Source: Dysgonomonas sp. 520 (GTDB lineage Bacteria > Bacteroidota > Bacteroidia > Bacteroidales > Dysgonomonadaceae). From it: DNA of 64,000 nt. The notes under the pieces are model-generated. The model made no database searches. It saw nothing but the letters and a program-made list of their open reading frames with translations, and was not told the DNA's origin. How positions within the stretch are numbered: position 1 is the stretch's first letter; each line of letters begins with the position of its first letter. A program made the translations under genes and the position numbers. Below, piece by piece: positions 33,746 to 43,028 of the stretch. The stretch lies in contig NZ_QVMP01000007.1 in assembly GCF_010501095.1 (NCBI RefSeq), positions 35,362 to 99,361 on the forward strand, in the 5' to 3' direction.

Positions 33746-35146
33746 TTAATGTTTCTTTATTCTCACCACATCTCCGGCATTGGGTGACAGCTTTGTATAG
33801 CCATACAGAGAAATGAAACCAAGTAAAGCAACCATAAGAAAAGACAGGCGAAAATCAGCGACGGAATACCCTTCCCCTCCCCCGTTGATAGCGCTCGAAA
33901 ATCGGAGCAGTACGGCTCCCATAGCAATACCAAGACCTGTTGACATTTGCTGAACCGTACTGTATAATGTGTTGCCTGCCGTCATACGCTCTTGTGGAAC
34001 ATCGGCAAACGCAAGGGTGGTAATAGCACTGAATTGCATGGAGCGGAACATTCCCGACAGGAACATAACCACAACAATCAGAACCGTTGGAGTTGTTGGT
34101 AGCAAAAACGCTGTTAAAACAGTAAACAGTACGATCATCAATCCGTTAGCAATGAGCACATACCTGAATGAGTAACGGTGCATCACCCAGACTGTTATAG
34201 GCTTCATCATCAGATTTCCTGCCATTGTAGACAAAAATAGTAAACCAGACTCAAAAGGACTTAGTCCAAACCCTTCCTGAAACATAAGAGGAACAAGAAA
34301 AGGCGCCACGCCAATAACCATTCGGGAAAGAGATCCGGTGAAAATTGTTACTTTGTAAGTTGGTATTCTTATTATGGAATAGTCGATTAACGGACTGGAA
34401 GTATGCTTTGAATATTTCACGTTCAGGTAGAGCAAACCAATGCTTGTAGCGATTATCAGAATGGAATACAGATAAGATTTTCCATCCTGGCTAAGAAGTT
34501 CTACTCCGTACATAAATCCAGCCAGAGCAAGTCCGCTAAGAACGAACCCGACAAAATCGAAATGACGCTTGAAGTTGTTTTCTTCCTCTTCTTTCGGAAA
34601 GAAATGCCATGCCAGCAGCACACATATTATACCTATCGGTATATTCAAATAAAATATCCAATGCCACGATACATAAGTGGTGAGGTAACCACCGACTAAA
34701 GGTCCAACTATCGGAGCCACCAACGCCGGCCATGTTATGTAGGCCATTGCGGTTACCAAATCTTCTTTGGGGGTAGCCTTCAATACGGCTAAACGACCGA
34801 CAGGGGTCATCATTGCCCCCGCCATTCCTTGCATTATACGATAAATGATGAATTGATTTAGTGTTTGAGAACTTCCGCAGAGAATAGAAGAGAGTACAAA
34901 CAATACGATTGCCGTACAAAATACCTTTCTTGTGCCAAATCTGTCTGCAATCCATCCGCTGACAGGTATAAATATAGCCAACGAAATCAAGTACGAAGTT
35001 ACTCCGGCACTTAAGTGAACTATATCTGTGCCAAAAGACCGTGCCATTGCCGGAATGGCAGTATTAACGGCAGTAGTATCGAGCCCTTGCATAAAAAAAG
35101 CAATGGCAACAATGAGTGATACTGTTATAGCTCTGTTGATTTTCAT
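33746..35146 (-). CDS. DHA2-type MFS multidrug transporter
   Basis: This 466-aa inner-membrane protein has about 14 helices. The first helices hold the DHA2 signature GLDTTAVNTAIPAMARSFG, WIADRFGTRKVFC is the MFS motif A loop, and VAPIVGPLVGGYL is the antiporter motif C. EmrB-like pumps export drugs with protons. I choose the Met at 35146 (MKINRAITV); the longer frame adds a hydrophilic Cys-rich start. A TAAATTTG -7-like box lies upstream on the - strand (35158-35165). It is divergent from rlhA. Confidence 0.88.
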   Translation of the reverse strand: MKINRAITVSLIVAIAFFMQGLDTTAVNTAIPAMARSFGTDIVHLSAGVTSYLISLAIFIPVSGWIADRFGTRKVFCTAIVLFVLSSILCGSSQTLNQFIIYRIMQGMAGAMMTPVGRLAVLKATPKEDLVTAMAYITWPALVAPIVGPLVGGYLTTYVSWHWIFYLNIPIGIICVLLAWHFFPKEEEENNFKRHFDFVGFVLSGLALAGFMYGVELLSQDGKSYLYSILIIATSIGLLYLNVKYSKHTSSPLIDYSIIRIPTYKVTIFTGSLSRMVIGVAPFLVPLMFQEGFGLSPFESGLLFLSTMAGNLMMKPITVWVMHRYSFRYVLIANGLMIVLFTVLTAFLLPTTPTVLIVVVMFLSGMFRSMQFSAITTLAFADVPQERMTAGNTLYSTVQQMSTGLGIAMGAVLLRFSSAINGGGEGYSVADFRLSFLMVALLGFISLYGYTKLSPNAGDVVRIKKH

Positions 35147-35263
35147 ATTATGGGATGCAAATTTACAACAATCAATTAACATCCGGCACAATATTTATGT
35201 TTAACAAAAGTTTTGATTAATCTTTTCTACCTTTGCATTTCCTTAATCAAAGACAGAAAAAAA

Positions 35264-37087
35264 TTGATAATAGCCAGAAAAATAGAACTGCTAGCTCCTG
35301 CAAAAAATCTGGAGTGTGGAGTAGAAGCCATTAATCATGGTGCTGACGCTGTATATATAGGTGCGCCTCGGTTTAGCGCCCGTTCGGCAGCAGGCAATAG
35401 CCTGGAAGATATTGAACAGCTTGTAAATCATGCCCATCTTTTCGGTGCGAGGGTTTATGTCGCCCTTAATACAATATTAAAAGACGAAGAACTGGCAGAT
35501 ACGGAAAAACTTATCTGGCAGTTGTATGAAATAAAAGTTGATGCAGTAATTGTTCAGGATATGGGAATATTGATGCTCAATCTTCCTCCGATTCCTTTAC
35601 ATGCTAGTACACAGGTTGATAACAGAACTGTTGAAAAAGCCCGGTTTCTTGAACAGACCGGATTTTCACAAATAGTCTTGGCTCGTGAACTTTCAGTAGA
35701 TCAGATTAGAAAAATCGCATCTCAAATATCAACGCCTCTCGAAGTTTTTGTTCATGGTGCATTATGCGTCTCATATAGTGGACAGTGCTATTTAAGTGAA
35801 GCCTTGTCAAAACGCAGTGCCAACAGGGGAGCTTGTGCTCAGTATTGCCGATTGCCTTACACATTGGTAGATTCAAATGGTGTGAGAATATTACAAGATA
35901 AGCATTTACTATCGATGAAAGACTTGAATCTTTCCGATCATTTGGAAGAATTGCTCGATGCCGGTGCAAGTTCTTTAAAAATTGAAGGTCGGTTGAAAGA
36001 TATTTCGTATGTAAAAAATGTAGTGGCATATTACAGGCAAAAATTAGATAAAATACTCAGCAGGCATCCTGAATACATCAGAGCATCATCGGGTAAATCG
36101 ACTTATACATTTACTCCCGATTTGAAAAAAAGTTTTAACAGAGGTTTCACCAAGTATTTTTTTGATGGCAGACCGTCAGAAAAAATTTGGTCGATAGACA
36201 CCCCGAAGTCCATTGGAGAACCCATTGGAAAGGTAAAAGATATTTTTGATAAATTCTTTGTCCTTTCCGGAACTAAGATATTGAATAACGGCGACGGATT
36301 GTGTTTTTTGAACGATAAGAAAGAACTTCAAGGAATACGTGTCAACAGGGTTGATGGGGAAAAGATTTTTCCGTACGAAAACAACATTCACATAAGAAAA
36401 GGGACAGAAGTTTATCGTAATTTCGATCACGAATTTGAGAAAGAGTTAAGTAAAAAAACAGCAGAGCGAAAAATAGATATAAATGTATCTTTAACTGAGA
36501 CTGCAAAAGGCTTCTGTCTATCAGCTGAAGATGAAGACGGAAATATAACCGAATTACAATTTGAGCATAACCTTGAACTAGCCAAAAAAGATCAAACCGA
36601 AAATATACAGGCAAACCTGAGTAAGACGGGAAATACTATTTTCAAAGTTAGAAATGTGATTATAGAGCTTTCGGAGAGTTGGTTTATCCCCTCCTCCACC
36701 CTATCCGACTGGCGCAGGCAACTTATTGATAAACTGACAGATGAAAGATTGCGTTCTCATATTGTTGAAAAGATGGAACATCTGCCCACAGCACATCCAT
36801 TTCCTACGCATGATATAACATATCTGGGAAATGTGATGAACGAAAAAAGCAGACAATTCTATCTTCAACATCAATCTACTGTTAAAGAATTAGCTTTTGA
36901 AAAAGAGAAGCAAAACAATGTGCCACTGATGTTTACTCGTCATTGTATCAAGCAGTCGCTAGGTTGGTGCCCGAAAGAAAAAAACTCTGAACACGTATAC
37001 AAAGAACCTTTCTATCTTGTGTACAACAATACCCGCTTGCGTCTTGAATTTGACTGCAAAAATTGTGAAATGAAGGTTTTGTACTAA
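35264..37087 (+). CDS. rlhA: U32-family protein, RlhA-like (23S rRNA C2501 hydroxylation)
   Basis: This is a protein of about 607 aa. The U32 core is clear: ELLAPAKNLECGVEAINHG at the start, VFVHGALCVSYSGQCYLSE, NRGACAQYCR and DLNLSDHLEELLDAGASSLKIEGR. A C-terminal extension ends with Cys pairs (CIKQSLGWC, FDCKNCEMK), which fit an iron-sulfur site. RlhA makes 5-hydroxycytidine in 23S rRNA. No ATG precedes the core. A TACCTTTG -7 box at 35228-35235 means that upstream TTG codons would not be transcribed, so the TTG at 35264 is the likely start. The older name 'collagenase-like peptidase' should not be read as proven protease activity. Confidence 0.85.
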   Translation: MIIARKIELLAPAKNLECGVEAINHGADAVYIGAPRFSARSAAGNSLEDIEQLVNHAHLFGARVYVALNTILKDEELADTEKLIWQLYEIKVDAVIVQDMGILMLNLPPIPLHASTQVDNRTVEKARFLEQTGFSQIVLARELSVDQIRKIASQISTPLEVFVHGALCVSYSGQCYLSEALSKRSANRGACAQYCRLPYTLVDSNGVRILQDKHLLSMKDLNLSDHLEELLDAGASSLKIEGRLKDISYVKNVVAYYRQKLDKILSRHPEYIRASSGKSTYTFTPDLKKSFNRGFTKYFFDGRPSEKIWSIDTPKSIGEPIGKVKDIFDKFFVLSGTKILNNGDGLCFLNDKKELQGIRVNRVDGEKIFPYENNIHIRKGTEVYRNFDHEFEKELSKKTAERKIDINVSLTETAKGFCLSAEDEDGNITELQFEHNLELAKKDQTENIQANLSKTGNTIFKVRNVIIELSESWFIPSSTLSDWRRQLIDKLTDERLRSHIVEKMEHLPTAHPFPTHDITYLGNVMNEKSRQFYLQHQSTVKELAFEKEKQNNVPLMFTRHCIKQSLGWCPKEKNSEHVYKEPFYLVYNNTRLRLEFDCKNCEMKVLY

Positions 37088-37156
37088 GTTACTCTAATGA
37101 TTTATACATATTGCATAATCTCGAAACAATTTGTCCTAAATTAAGCATTCTTCTAT

Positions 37157-37186
37157 TTTGTTTATGCAAAAAAAATAATACCTTTG
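37157..37186 (+). promoter_or_regulatory. Strong promoter for a putative small RNA
   Basis: TTTG at 37157-37160, an 18-nt spacer and TACCTTTG at 37179-37186 form a near-ideal Bacteroidota promoter on the + strand in a gap where no + strand gene follows. The next + strand feature is a terminator hairpin 28 nt downstream. Confidence 0.65.
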
Positions 37187-37191
37187 TACAC

Positions 37192-37250
37192 TGATAATGA
37201 GACACTGAAAAGGCTCTGTCACTTGTAGAGTGACGGAGTTTCTTTTTTTA
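37192..37250 (+). ncRNA. Putative small RNA ending in a terminator hairpin
   Basis: A transcript from the promoter at 37157-37186 would run about 58 nt, from about 37192 to the T-run after the hairpin at 37214-37238. The hairpin is a 10-bp stem (ctctgtcact / agtgacggag, one mismatch) with loop tgtag. A nearly perfect reverse complement of the whole 25-nt hairpin lies at 38290-38314 in front of the secreted-protein gene, with loop ctaca. The RNA could therefore pair with that leader, including loop to loop. The alternative is a simple terminator for the converging AraC gene. Confidence 0.4.
37214..37247. terminator. Hairpin terminator between the putative small RNA and araC
   Basis: The stem at 37214-37223/37229-37238 with 5-nt loop is followed by tttcttttttt on the + strand. 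It overlaps the end of the - strand AraC gene (37248) by position and can also act there. Confidence 0.7.
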
Positions 37251-38054
37251 TAGATATTGTTTAGTTCTGTTTTTTCTTCTGATTTCGGATGGAGAACACC
37301 CCAGATTTTTGTGGCAAAATTCATTGAAATGAGATAAGGTGGCAAAATTATAATTTGTGCTTATCTCTTTCAGGCTTTTGTTTGTTTGGCAAATGTCCTG
37401 ATACACCTGTTTTGCCTTGTGATTTCTCACCCAATTGTATGCCGACGTATTGAATACCCGCCTGAAACGCTTGTTGAACCCTGAATAGCTATAACTCATC
37501 TTCTCAGCCAGTTGGCGCACAGAACGAATCTCCGGCAGATAAGTATGCACCTGCTCCGAAAAAAGAAAATCGTCCCATGCCAACATCTTGAAAAAGCCGT
37601 GCAGATGCTTCTCCGAATAGAAGTTTTTGAGTATGTACCAAAACTCTTTCAGCTTCAAATCCAACAAGTTACAATCGTCAATACCTTTGCTGATATATTC
37701 TTGCAGAACTTGAATATAAGTGACAACTACAGGCTTAATGGGAAGCAGAGCGATGCCTTCTTCTTGTTCTTGCGAACGATGAAGTGATGAAAGAATACAA
37801 CAAAGCTCCGAACGGTTGGAGAAGCCGATTAAGACTATCTCTGACTTCTTCATTGCTTCGAGCGATACTTTATCCTGAAAGGGATAAAAAATCATATTGA
37901 AGGCTGGAATTTTTATTCTGTTGGAGGTTGAAGAAGAGGAATATATTTCACCATCCATAACGATAATTATTTTATTATCCCCCGCTTTCGGGTTCCATAT
38001 TTCACCTTTCTCCAGACGTATAAAATCTATTTGTTTGTCATTTTTGGGTTTCAT
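37248..38054 (-). CDS. AraC-family transcriptional regulator
   Basis: This 268-aa protein has two C-terminal HTH units: SVRQLAEKMSYSYSGFNKRF is the first, and SLKEISTNYNFATLSHFNEF then CSPSEIRRKN is the AraC signature. The N-terminal 170 residues (sensor or dimer part) start with a short cupin-like segment and are not recognised. It is divergent from the secreted-protein gene at 38377, 322 bp away, which is its most likely target. It is flanked on both sides by copies of a 25-bp palindrome in inverted orientation (37214-37238 and 38290-38314). Confidence 0.85.
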   Translation of the reverse strand: MKPKNDKQIDFIRLEKGEIWNPKAGDNKIIIVMDGEIYSSSSTSNRIKIPAFNMIFYPFQDKVSLEAMKKSEIVLIGFSNRSELCCILSSLHRSQEQEEGIALLPIKPVVVTYIQVLQEYISKGIDDCNLLDLKLKEFWYILKNFYSEKHLHGFFKMLAWDDFLFSEQVHTYLPEIRSVRQLAEKMSYSYSGFNKRFRRVFNTSAYNWVRNHKAKQVYQDICQTNKSLKEISTNYNFATLSHFNEFCHKNLGCSPSEIRRKNRTKQYL

Positions 38055-38376
38055 TCAGTTTGTTGTTTAAGTATTTATATATCATCGTGTTAAACGAATG
38101 TATTGCAAAAAAATGTTTGAAAAGCAATCACTTTTTCGCATAAACATCAAGTTATCAACTTCTTATTATTGAGACTTATTCTCATTTTATCAGCATGTTT
38201 TACGTGTGTTAAACTAAAAGCTAATTCGTCTATTTCATATTTCGCTTAATAATTTAAAAATTAGGCAGATACCAACTACAAAAGCATTCCTCTGTCACTC
38301 TACAAGTGACAGAGAGGCAGTATCTTAAAATTCAACACATTAACCGTAAAACAAATCACAAAAACAACAAAAAATT
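38055..38376. other. Divergent intergenic region araC / secreted-protein gene
   Basis: No gene is present. It holds a perfect 10-bp-arm palindrome ctctgtcact-ctaca-agtgacagag (38290-38314), 62 nt before the downstream start codon, and a minor hairpin (tgaga / tctca) near 38168-38182. No clear TTTG-TAnnTTTG promoter is found, which would suit an activator-dependent promoter. Confidence 0.5.
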
Positions 38377-39153
38377 ATGAAAAGAAATCTTACTGTTTTG
38401 TTACTGATTTTATCAGTAACAATAGCAAAATCGCAGGTTGGGATTAATACCGAAAATCCTCAAGGTATATTTCACATTGACGGGCAAAGAAACACGAGTG
38501 GAAACACGAACTTTTCGGACGATGTGGTGGTGGATACCCTAGGCAGGGTTGGTGTAGGCACAAACAGTCCCCAGACTAAAGTTGACATCAGGGCAGCAAC
38601 GGCAGGAGCAGGCTTCCGCTTGCAGGACGGTACACAATCTGTAGATAGAGTACTCACCTGTGATGCTAACGGTAACGGTCGGTGGGCAGCCAGTGGAATA
38701 CAAACTGTCTTGCCGGTATGGAATAGAAAAACAGATTGGACAGTTTCTATCAGTAAAACAAATATCAGTACCGGCACAACAATAACCTTACCTCCCGGTA
38801 AGTGGTGGATTCACGCATCTTATTTGATGAAACTTGATAAATCGAACAAGAATTCTTACTGGGTTAGAGCGAGTTTTACAGACGGAGATGTTCCTATCGA
38901 AACAGAAAATTGCCTTGTAACTTCAGATGTAGTACAAAGATTTTTAATTTCAGGATCAATAGGTGTAAGTGCAAATTTTTCGTCAATAACAGGAGGTATT
39001 ATTCTTGATAATCAAACCAATTCCCCCAAAACATATACTGCTATAATCGTTTATATAGATGGAAGTGCTATTTTAGAAGATGTTAACTTAGTACACTTTG
39101 CTCAAGGTAGTTGGGGAGAAGACAACATGATTGCCATAAAAATACAAGACTAG
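38377..39153 (+). CDS. Secreted beta-rich surface protein (GIN-repeat start)
   Basis: This 258-aa protein has a signal peptide ending AKSQ. The mature start VGINTENPQGIFHIDG and then RVGVGTNSPQTKVDIRA are two copies of a pattern common in secreted, tail-fibre-like or adhesin proteins of Bacteroidota. The C-terminal 150 residues form a beta-sandwich-like domain with PPGKWWIHASYLMKLD. The function is unknown; cell-surface exposure is inferred. It is a single gene, probably controlled by the divergent AraC regulator. A terminator follows at 39167-39205. Confidence 0.75.
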   Translation: MKRNLTVLLLILSVTIAKSQVGINTENPQGIFHIDGQRNTSGNTNFSDDVVVDTLGRVGVGTNSPQTKVDIRAATAGAGFRLQDGTQSVDRVLTCDANGNGRWAASGIQTVLPVWNRKTDWTVSISKTNISTGTTITLPPGKWWIHASYLMKLDKSNKNSYWVRASFTDGDVPIETENCLVTSDVVQRFLISGSIGVSANFSSITGGIILDNQTNSPKTYTAIIVYIDGSAILEDVNLVHFAQGSWGEDNMIAIKIQD

Positions 39154-39166
39154 AAACAGAAAAAAG

Positions 39167-39205
39167 AATCTCTCAGTATGTGGCAACAACACTGAGAGAT
39201 TTTTA
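39167..39205 (+). terminator. Terminator of the secreted-protein gene
   Basis: aatctctcagt (39167-39177) pairs with actgagagatt (39191-39201) around a 13-nt loop and is followed by Ts. Confidence 0.85.
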
Positions 39206-39308
39206 CTTTCATTTTAAATCTTAGGTTTACGGGGTAAAGTAAATAAATATCTCGAAACATTTGACTACTTTTGCTCCTCGTTTCAAATTTCATATACTAA
39301 AAATCGAA

Positions 39309-40925
39309 ATGTTAATTGTAGAAGGACTAAAAGTAGAGTTATCCGGACGGATATTATTTAACAATATAAACTTCATTATCAACGATAAAGATCGTATCGC
39401 CCTTGTCGGAAAGAATGGTGCGGGAAAAAGTACCATGCTCAAAATCCTTGCAAAGGTAAATAATAATTATAAAGGAACGCTATCTATGCCTGATGGAACC
39501 ACAATAGGTTATTTGCCTCAGGTGATGGCTGTTTCGGATGAAAGAACAGTCCGAGAGGAAGCGTCTTTGGCATTTGCTCATATCTATGACCTCCAAAACA
39601 TGATTGAGGATATGAACAAACAGCTTGAAACCCGTACCGATTATGAATCAGACGATTATGCCAAACTTATAGATGACTTTACACATGCTCACGAACGTTT
39701 GGCGAGAATAGAAGACACAAATTTTGACGGGGAAGTTGAGAAAACTTTATTAGGTCTAGGTTTTCTTCGTTCCGATCTGGACAGACCTACAAGCGAATTT
39801 AGTGGAGGATGGCGCATGCGTATCGAATTGGCAAAACTATTGCTTCGCAATCCTGATATAATGTTATTGGACGAACCGACAAATCATCTTGATATTGAGT
39901 CTATTGGATGGCTCGAAGAGTTTATTCAAACACGCGCGAATGCAGTTGTGCTTATTTCGCACGACCGTGCGTTTATTGATGCAGTAACCACTCGTACCAT
40001 AGAGTTGACTATGGGACGAATTTACGATTACAAAGTAAATTATTCTAAATATCTCGAATTACGCCAAGAGCGTCGCCAACAACAGATTCACGCTTGGGAA
40101 GCCCAGCAAAAACAGATACAGGAAATTGAAGAATTTATAGAGCGTTTCCGTGCTCAGGCGGCTAAAGCAGTTCTGGTTCAGAGCCGTATACGCCAGCTTG
40201 AAAAGATGGAGCGTGTAGAAATTGACGAAGAGGACAAGTCTTCGGTTCGGATTCGCTTTCAGCCTGCAACCCGCTCTGGAACATATCCTTTAACGGTGGA
40301 TATGGTGACTAAAAAATACGATGATTACCTGGTCTTTGAAAATGCCAACCTGATGATAGAACGAGGCGAAAAAATCGCTTTGGCAGGAAAAAACGGTGAG
40401 GGTAAATCTACATTCGTAAAATGCGTGATGGGCGAAACTCCTTACGATGGGAATATAATGCTAGGACACAACGTGACGATCGGCTATTTCGCTCAAAATC
40501 AGGCTCAATTGTTAGACGAAGACCTTACTGTATTCGAAACAATCGACCGTGTGGCAGAGGGCGATATACGCACGCAGATACGTAGCATATTAGGTGCGTT
40601 TATGTTCAATAAAGAAGATTCGGAGAAGAAGGTCAAAGTGCTATCCGGAGGAGAGAGAACCCGTCTGGCTATGATTAAATTATTGCTTGAACCCGTAAAC
40701 CTCCTTATTCTGGATGAGCCTACCAACCACCTTGACCTGAAAACAAAGGAAGTTTTGAAAAATGCGCTTCTTGATTATGACGGAACTGTTATTCTGGTAT
40801 CTCACGACCGTGATTTTCTGGATGGATTGGTTACTAAAGTTTACGAATTTTCGGATAAAAAAGTACGTGAACATATTGGAGGAATTAAAGACTTCTTAGC
40901 GAAAAAAAGAGCCTTATCTTCTTAA
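39309..40925 (+). CDS. ABC-F family ATPase (translation factor type)
   Basis: This 538-aa soluble protein has two ABC domains and no membrane part. Domain 1 has GKNGAGKSTML, then SGGWRMRIELA and LLLDEPTNHLD. Domain 2 has GKNGEGKSTFVK, LSGGERTRLAMI and ILDEPTNHLD. The linker between them (about residues 235-320) is a long charged helical pair, as in ABC-F proteins that bind the ribosomal E site. I use the ATG at 39309 (MLIVEGLKVELSG) because a TACTTTTG -7 box at 39266-39273 lies after the longer frame's start. Housekeeping ABC-F function is more likely than antibiotic resistance, but the sequence does not settle it. Confidence 0.9.
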   Translation: MLIVEGLKVELSGRILFNNINFIINDKDRIALVGKNGAGKSTMLKILAKVNNNYKGTLSMPDGTTIGYLPQVMAVSDERTVREEASLAFAHIYDLQNMIEDMNKQLETRTDYESDDYAKLIDDFTHAHERLARIEDTNFDGEVEKTLLGLGFLRSDLDRPTSEFSGGWRMRIELAKLLLRNPDIMLLDEPTNHLDIESIGWLEEFIQTRANAVVLISHDRAFIDAVTTRTIELTMGRIYDYKVNYSKYLELRQERRQQQIHAWEAQQKQIQEIEEFIERFRAQAAKAVLVQSRIRQLEKMERVEIDEEDKSSVRIRFQPATRSGTYPLTVDMVTKKYDDYLVFENANLMIERGEKIALAGKNGEGKSTFVKCVMGETPYDGNIMLGHNVTIGYFAQNQAQLLDEDLTVFETIDRVAEGDIRTQIRSILGAFMFNKEDSEKKVKVLSGGERTRLAMIKLLLEPVNLLILDEPTNHLDLKTKEVLKNALLDYDGTVILVSHDRDFLDGLVTKVYEFSDKKVREHIGGIKDFLAKKRALSS

Positions 40926-40943
40926 TAATTAAATCGAAAAGAA

Positions 40944-41633
40944 ATGAAGAATGTGAAAGTCATAGCCTTTGATGCGGACGATACTTTGTGGGAGAATCAG
41001 ACATATTTCGATGAAACAGAGTATAAATTTCGAGAATTGATACAAGAATATATGCCTTTCGAAGATATTTCTCCCGCATTATTGAATGTTGAGATCGGAA
41101 ATATGCCAATATATGGATTTGGTGTGAAAGCTTTCACTTTATCCATGATTGAAACTGCGCTGAAAATATCGAAAAATAAAGTAGATCAGCATGTTATTGA
41201 AAAAATTATCGGACTGGGAAAAGACATTTTAAACAAGCCCATAGAATTGTTGGACGGTGTAACGGACGTTCTGGATGCGTTGCACGGCAAATACAAATTG
41301 GTTGTGGCAACTAAGGGTGATTTGCTGGATCAGGAAAGAAAACTGAAAAAATCGGGACTGGAGAAATATTTTCATCATATAGAAGTAATGAGCGATAAGC
41401 AAGTGCCAAATTATCAAAAGTTTATAGATCATCTGGATTGCTCTCCCGATGAGTTTCTGATGGTAGGCAATTCTTTGAAATCGGATATAATTCCCGTTCT
41501 CGAAATAGGAGGTTATGCCGCCTACATCCCTTTCCATCGTACATGGGCACACGAAAAAATGGAGGATAAAGTCAACACTCCCAATCTGATACGAATAGAA
41601 AAGATAACGGAGATATTACCGTATCTAAAATGA
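40944..41633 (+). CDS. HAD-family hydrolase
   Basis: This 229-aa cytoplasmic hydrolase has motif I FDADDTLW with the Asp nucleophile, motif II VVATKG, a Lys near 153 (DKQVPNY) and motif III MVGNSLKSDI with the acidic end. The cap insertion after motif I places it in subclass C1, phosphatase-like (YjjG/PGP group). The substrate is unknown. It follows the ABC-F gene by 18 nt and ends at a bidirectional terminator facing gltA. Confidence 0.85.
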   Translation: MKNVKVIAFDADDTLWENQTYFDETEYKFRELIQEYMPFEDISPALLNVEIGNMPIYGFGVKAFTLSMIETALKISKNKVDQHVIEKIIGLGKDILNKPIELLDGVTDVLDALHGKYKLVVATKGDLLDQERKLKKSGLEKYFHHIEVMSDKQVPNYQKFIDHLDCSPDEFLMVGNSLKSDIIPVLEIGGYAAYIPFHRTWAHEKMEDKVNTPNLIRIEKITEILPYLK

Positions 41634-41634
41634 G

Positions 41635-41662
41635 AAAAGCCAGTTGAGAGACTGGCTTTTTT
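41635..41662. terminator. Bidirectional terminator between the HAD gene and gltA
   Basis: aaaagccagt (41635-41644) and actggctttt (41651-41660) form a perfect stem with a 6-nt loop, A-run before and T-run after. Confidence 0.9.
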
Positions 41663-41663
41663 G

Positions 41664-43010
41664 TTATCTTTTTTCTAAAGGTACATATTCCCTTGGATCG
41701 CAGGCATTTTTGTATGCCGGACGAATAATTCGTTTTTGCTTGAAATTCAGTTCCTCGTTGCGATGGGCGCACCACCCTACTATACGAGCCATAGCAAAAA
41801 GCGGCGTATATATTTCCTGTGGCAATCCGATCATGTCATACACAAATCCCGAATAGAAGTCCACATTGGCGCAGACCTGTTTTTTCACATTCGTACCTTT
41901 AAACTCCATGAAATTTTTGATCGCCCTTTCTTCAAGCAGATTGTAAAAATTGAACTCCGCCTCACGCCCTTTTTCTACGGCCAAATCTCTCGCCATCTCT
42001 TTAAGAAGCATCGCACGAGGGTCGGATATAGTATAAATTGCATGACCTATACCATATATGAGTCCTGTTCCGTTGTACGCTTCCCTATTCAATATTTTTT
42101 TCAGCAGCGTGTCGATTTCGTCCACATTTGTCCAATCCTTTATATTTTTCTTGATATAGTTCAGCATATCCACCACCCGCAGGTTTGCTCCACCATGAAG
42201 AGGCCCTTTCAAAGAGTTGATGCCCGAAGCTATGGATGCGTAAGTATCAGTTCCGGCCGAACTGGTTACACGCACTGTAAACGTGGAATTGTTACCTCCC
42301 CCGTGATCGGCATGAACCATAAGAGCCAGATCGAGGATTTTTACATCAAGGGCAGTATATTTATTGTGTCCCTTCATCATATAGAGGAAATTTTCGGCCA
42401 GAGACAGTCCCGGCTTCGGGTGTCGTATGTGCAACGATTTTCCCTGATTGTGCCTCAATGCGTTGTAGGCATAAGCTATGATAGTGGGAAATGTAGCTAT
42501 CAGATTGAGAGACTGCTCTATAAGGTTCTCCTCCGATGTGTCGTCAGGGTTTTCGTCAAAGGTATACAGTTCAAGAACACAACGGGCAAGAATATTCATA
42601 ATATCCTGACCCTCAAGATCAAGGATGTGCATCGTAATCTTCTGGTTCAAATCCATAGTTCTGCTCAGAAGGGCAGTGAATTCGTCCAGCTCTTCTTTCT
42701 TGGGAAGATAACCCGCCAAAATAAGAAACACAGCTTCTTCAAAGCCTGTCCGGTTTTCTTTTTGGGCGGCCCGAACTATATCTTCAATATTGATCCCCCT
42801 GTATAAAAGTTGACCGGGAATAGCAGATGTTGTTCCATCATCATTTCTTTCGTAACCTACTACATCCCCTACTCTAGTCAACCCAACAACCACTCCTGTA
42901 TGATCTTCGTTCCTAAGACCTCTTTTCACATTATGAACTTTAAATAACTCAGGGTCTATCTGTGTTGTTGCTTTTATGGTTTCGGATATTCTTTTTACCA
43001 GATTTTTCAT
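41664..43010 (-). CDS. gltA: Citrate synthase
   Basis: This 448-aa enzyme condenses oxaloacetate and acetyl-CoA. Motifs are LHGGANLRVVDML (His), YGIGHAIYTISDPRA (His, Asp) and the earlier GQLLYRGINIEDI substrate segment. The C-terminal NFYSGFVYDMIGLP contains further active-site residues. It is the last gene of the operon acn-GNAT-icd-gltA, which covers citrate to 2-oxoglutarate, the oxidative branch that supplies glutamate carbon in anaerobes with a split TCA cycle. It begins 18 nt after icd. Confidence 0.95.
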   Translation of the reverse strand: MKNLVKRISETIKATTQIDPELFKVHNVKRGLRNEDHTGVVVGLTRVGDVVGYERNDDGTTSAIPGQLLYRGINIEDIVRAAQKENRTGFEEAVFLILAGYLPKKEELDEFTALLSRTMDLNQKITMHILDLEGQDIMNILARCVLELYTFDENPDDTSEENLIEQSLNLIATFPTIIAYAYNALRHNQGKSLHIRHPKPGLSLAENFLYMMKGHNKYTALDVKILDLALMVHADHGGGNNSTFTVRVTSSAGTDTYASIASGINSLKGPLHGGANLRVVDMLNYIKKNIKDWTNVDEIDTLLKKILNREAYNGTGLIYGIGHAIYTISDPRAMLLKEMARDLAVEKGREAEFNFYNLLEERAIKNFMEFKGTNVKKQVCANVDFYSGFVYDMIGLPQEIYTPLFAMARIVGWCAHRNEELNFKQKRIIRPAYKNACDPREYVPLEKR

Positions 43011-43028
43011 AATGTTTTCTTTATAATG

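Noticed and set aside
38500-38620. Phage tail-fibre gene at 38377 as part of a prophage
   Set aside because: Only the short GIN-type repeats resemble fibres; it has a signal peptide and no other phage genes nearby.
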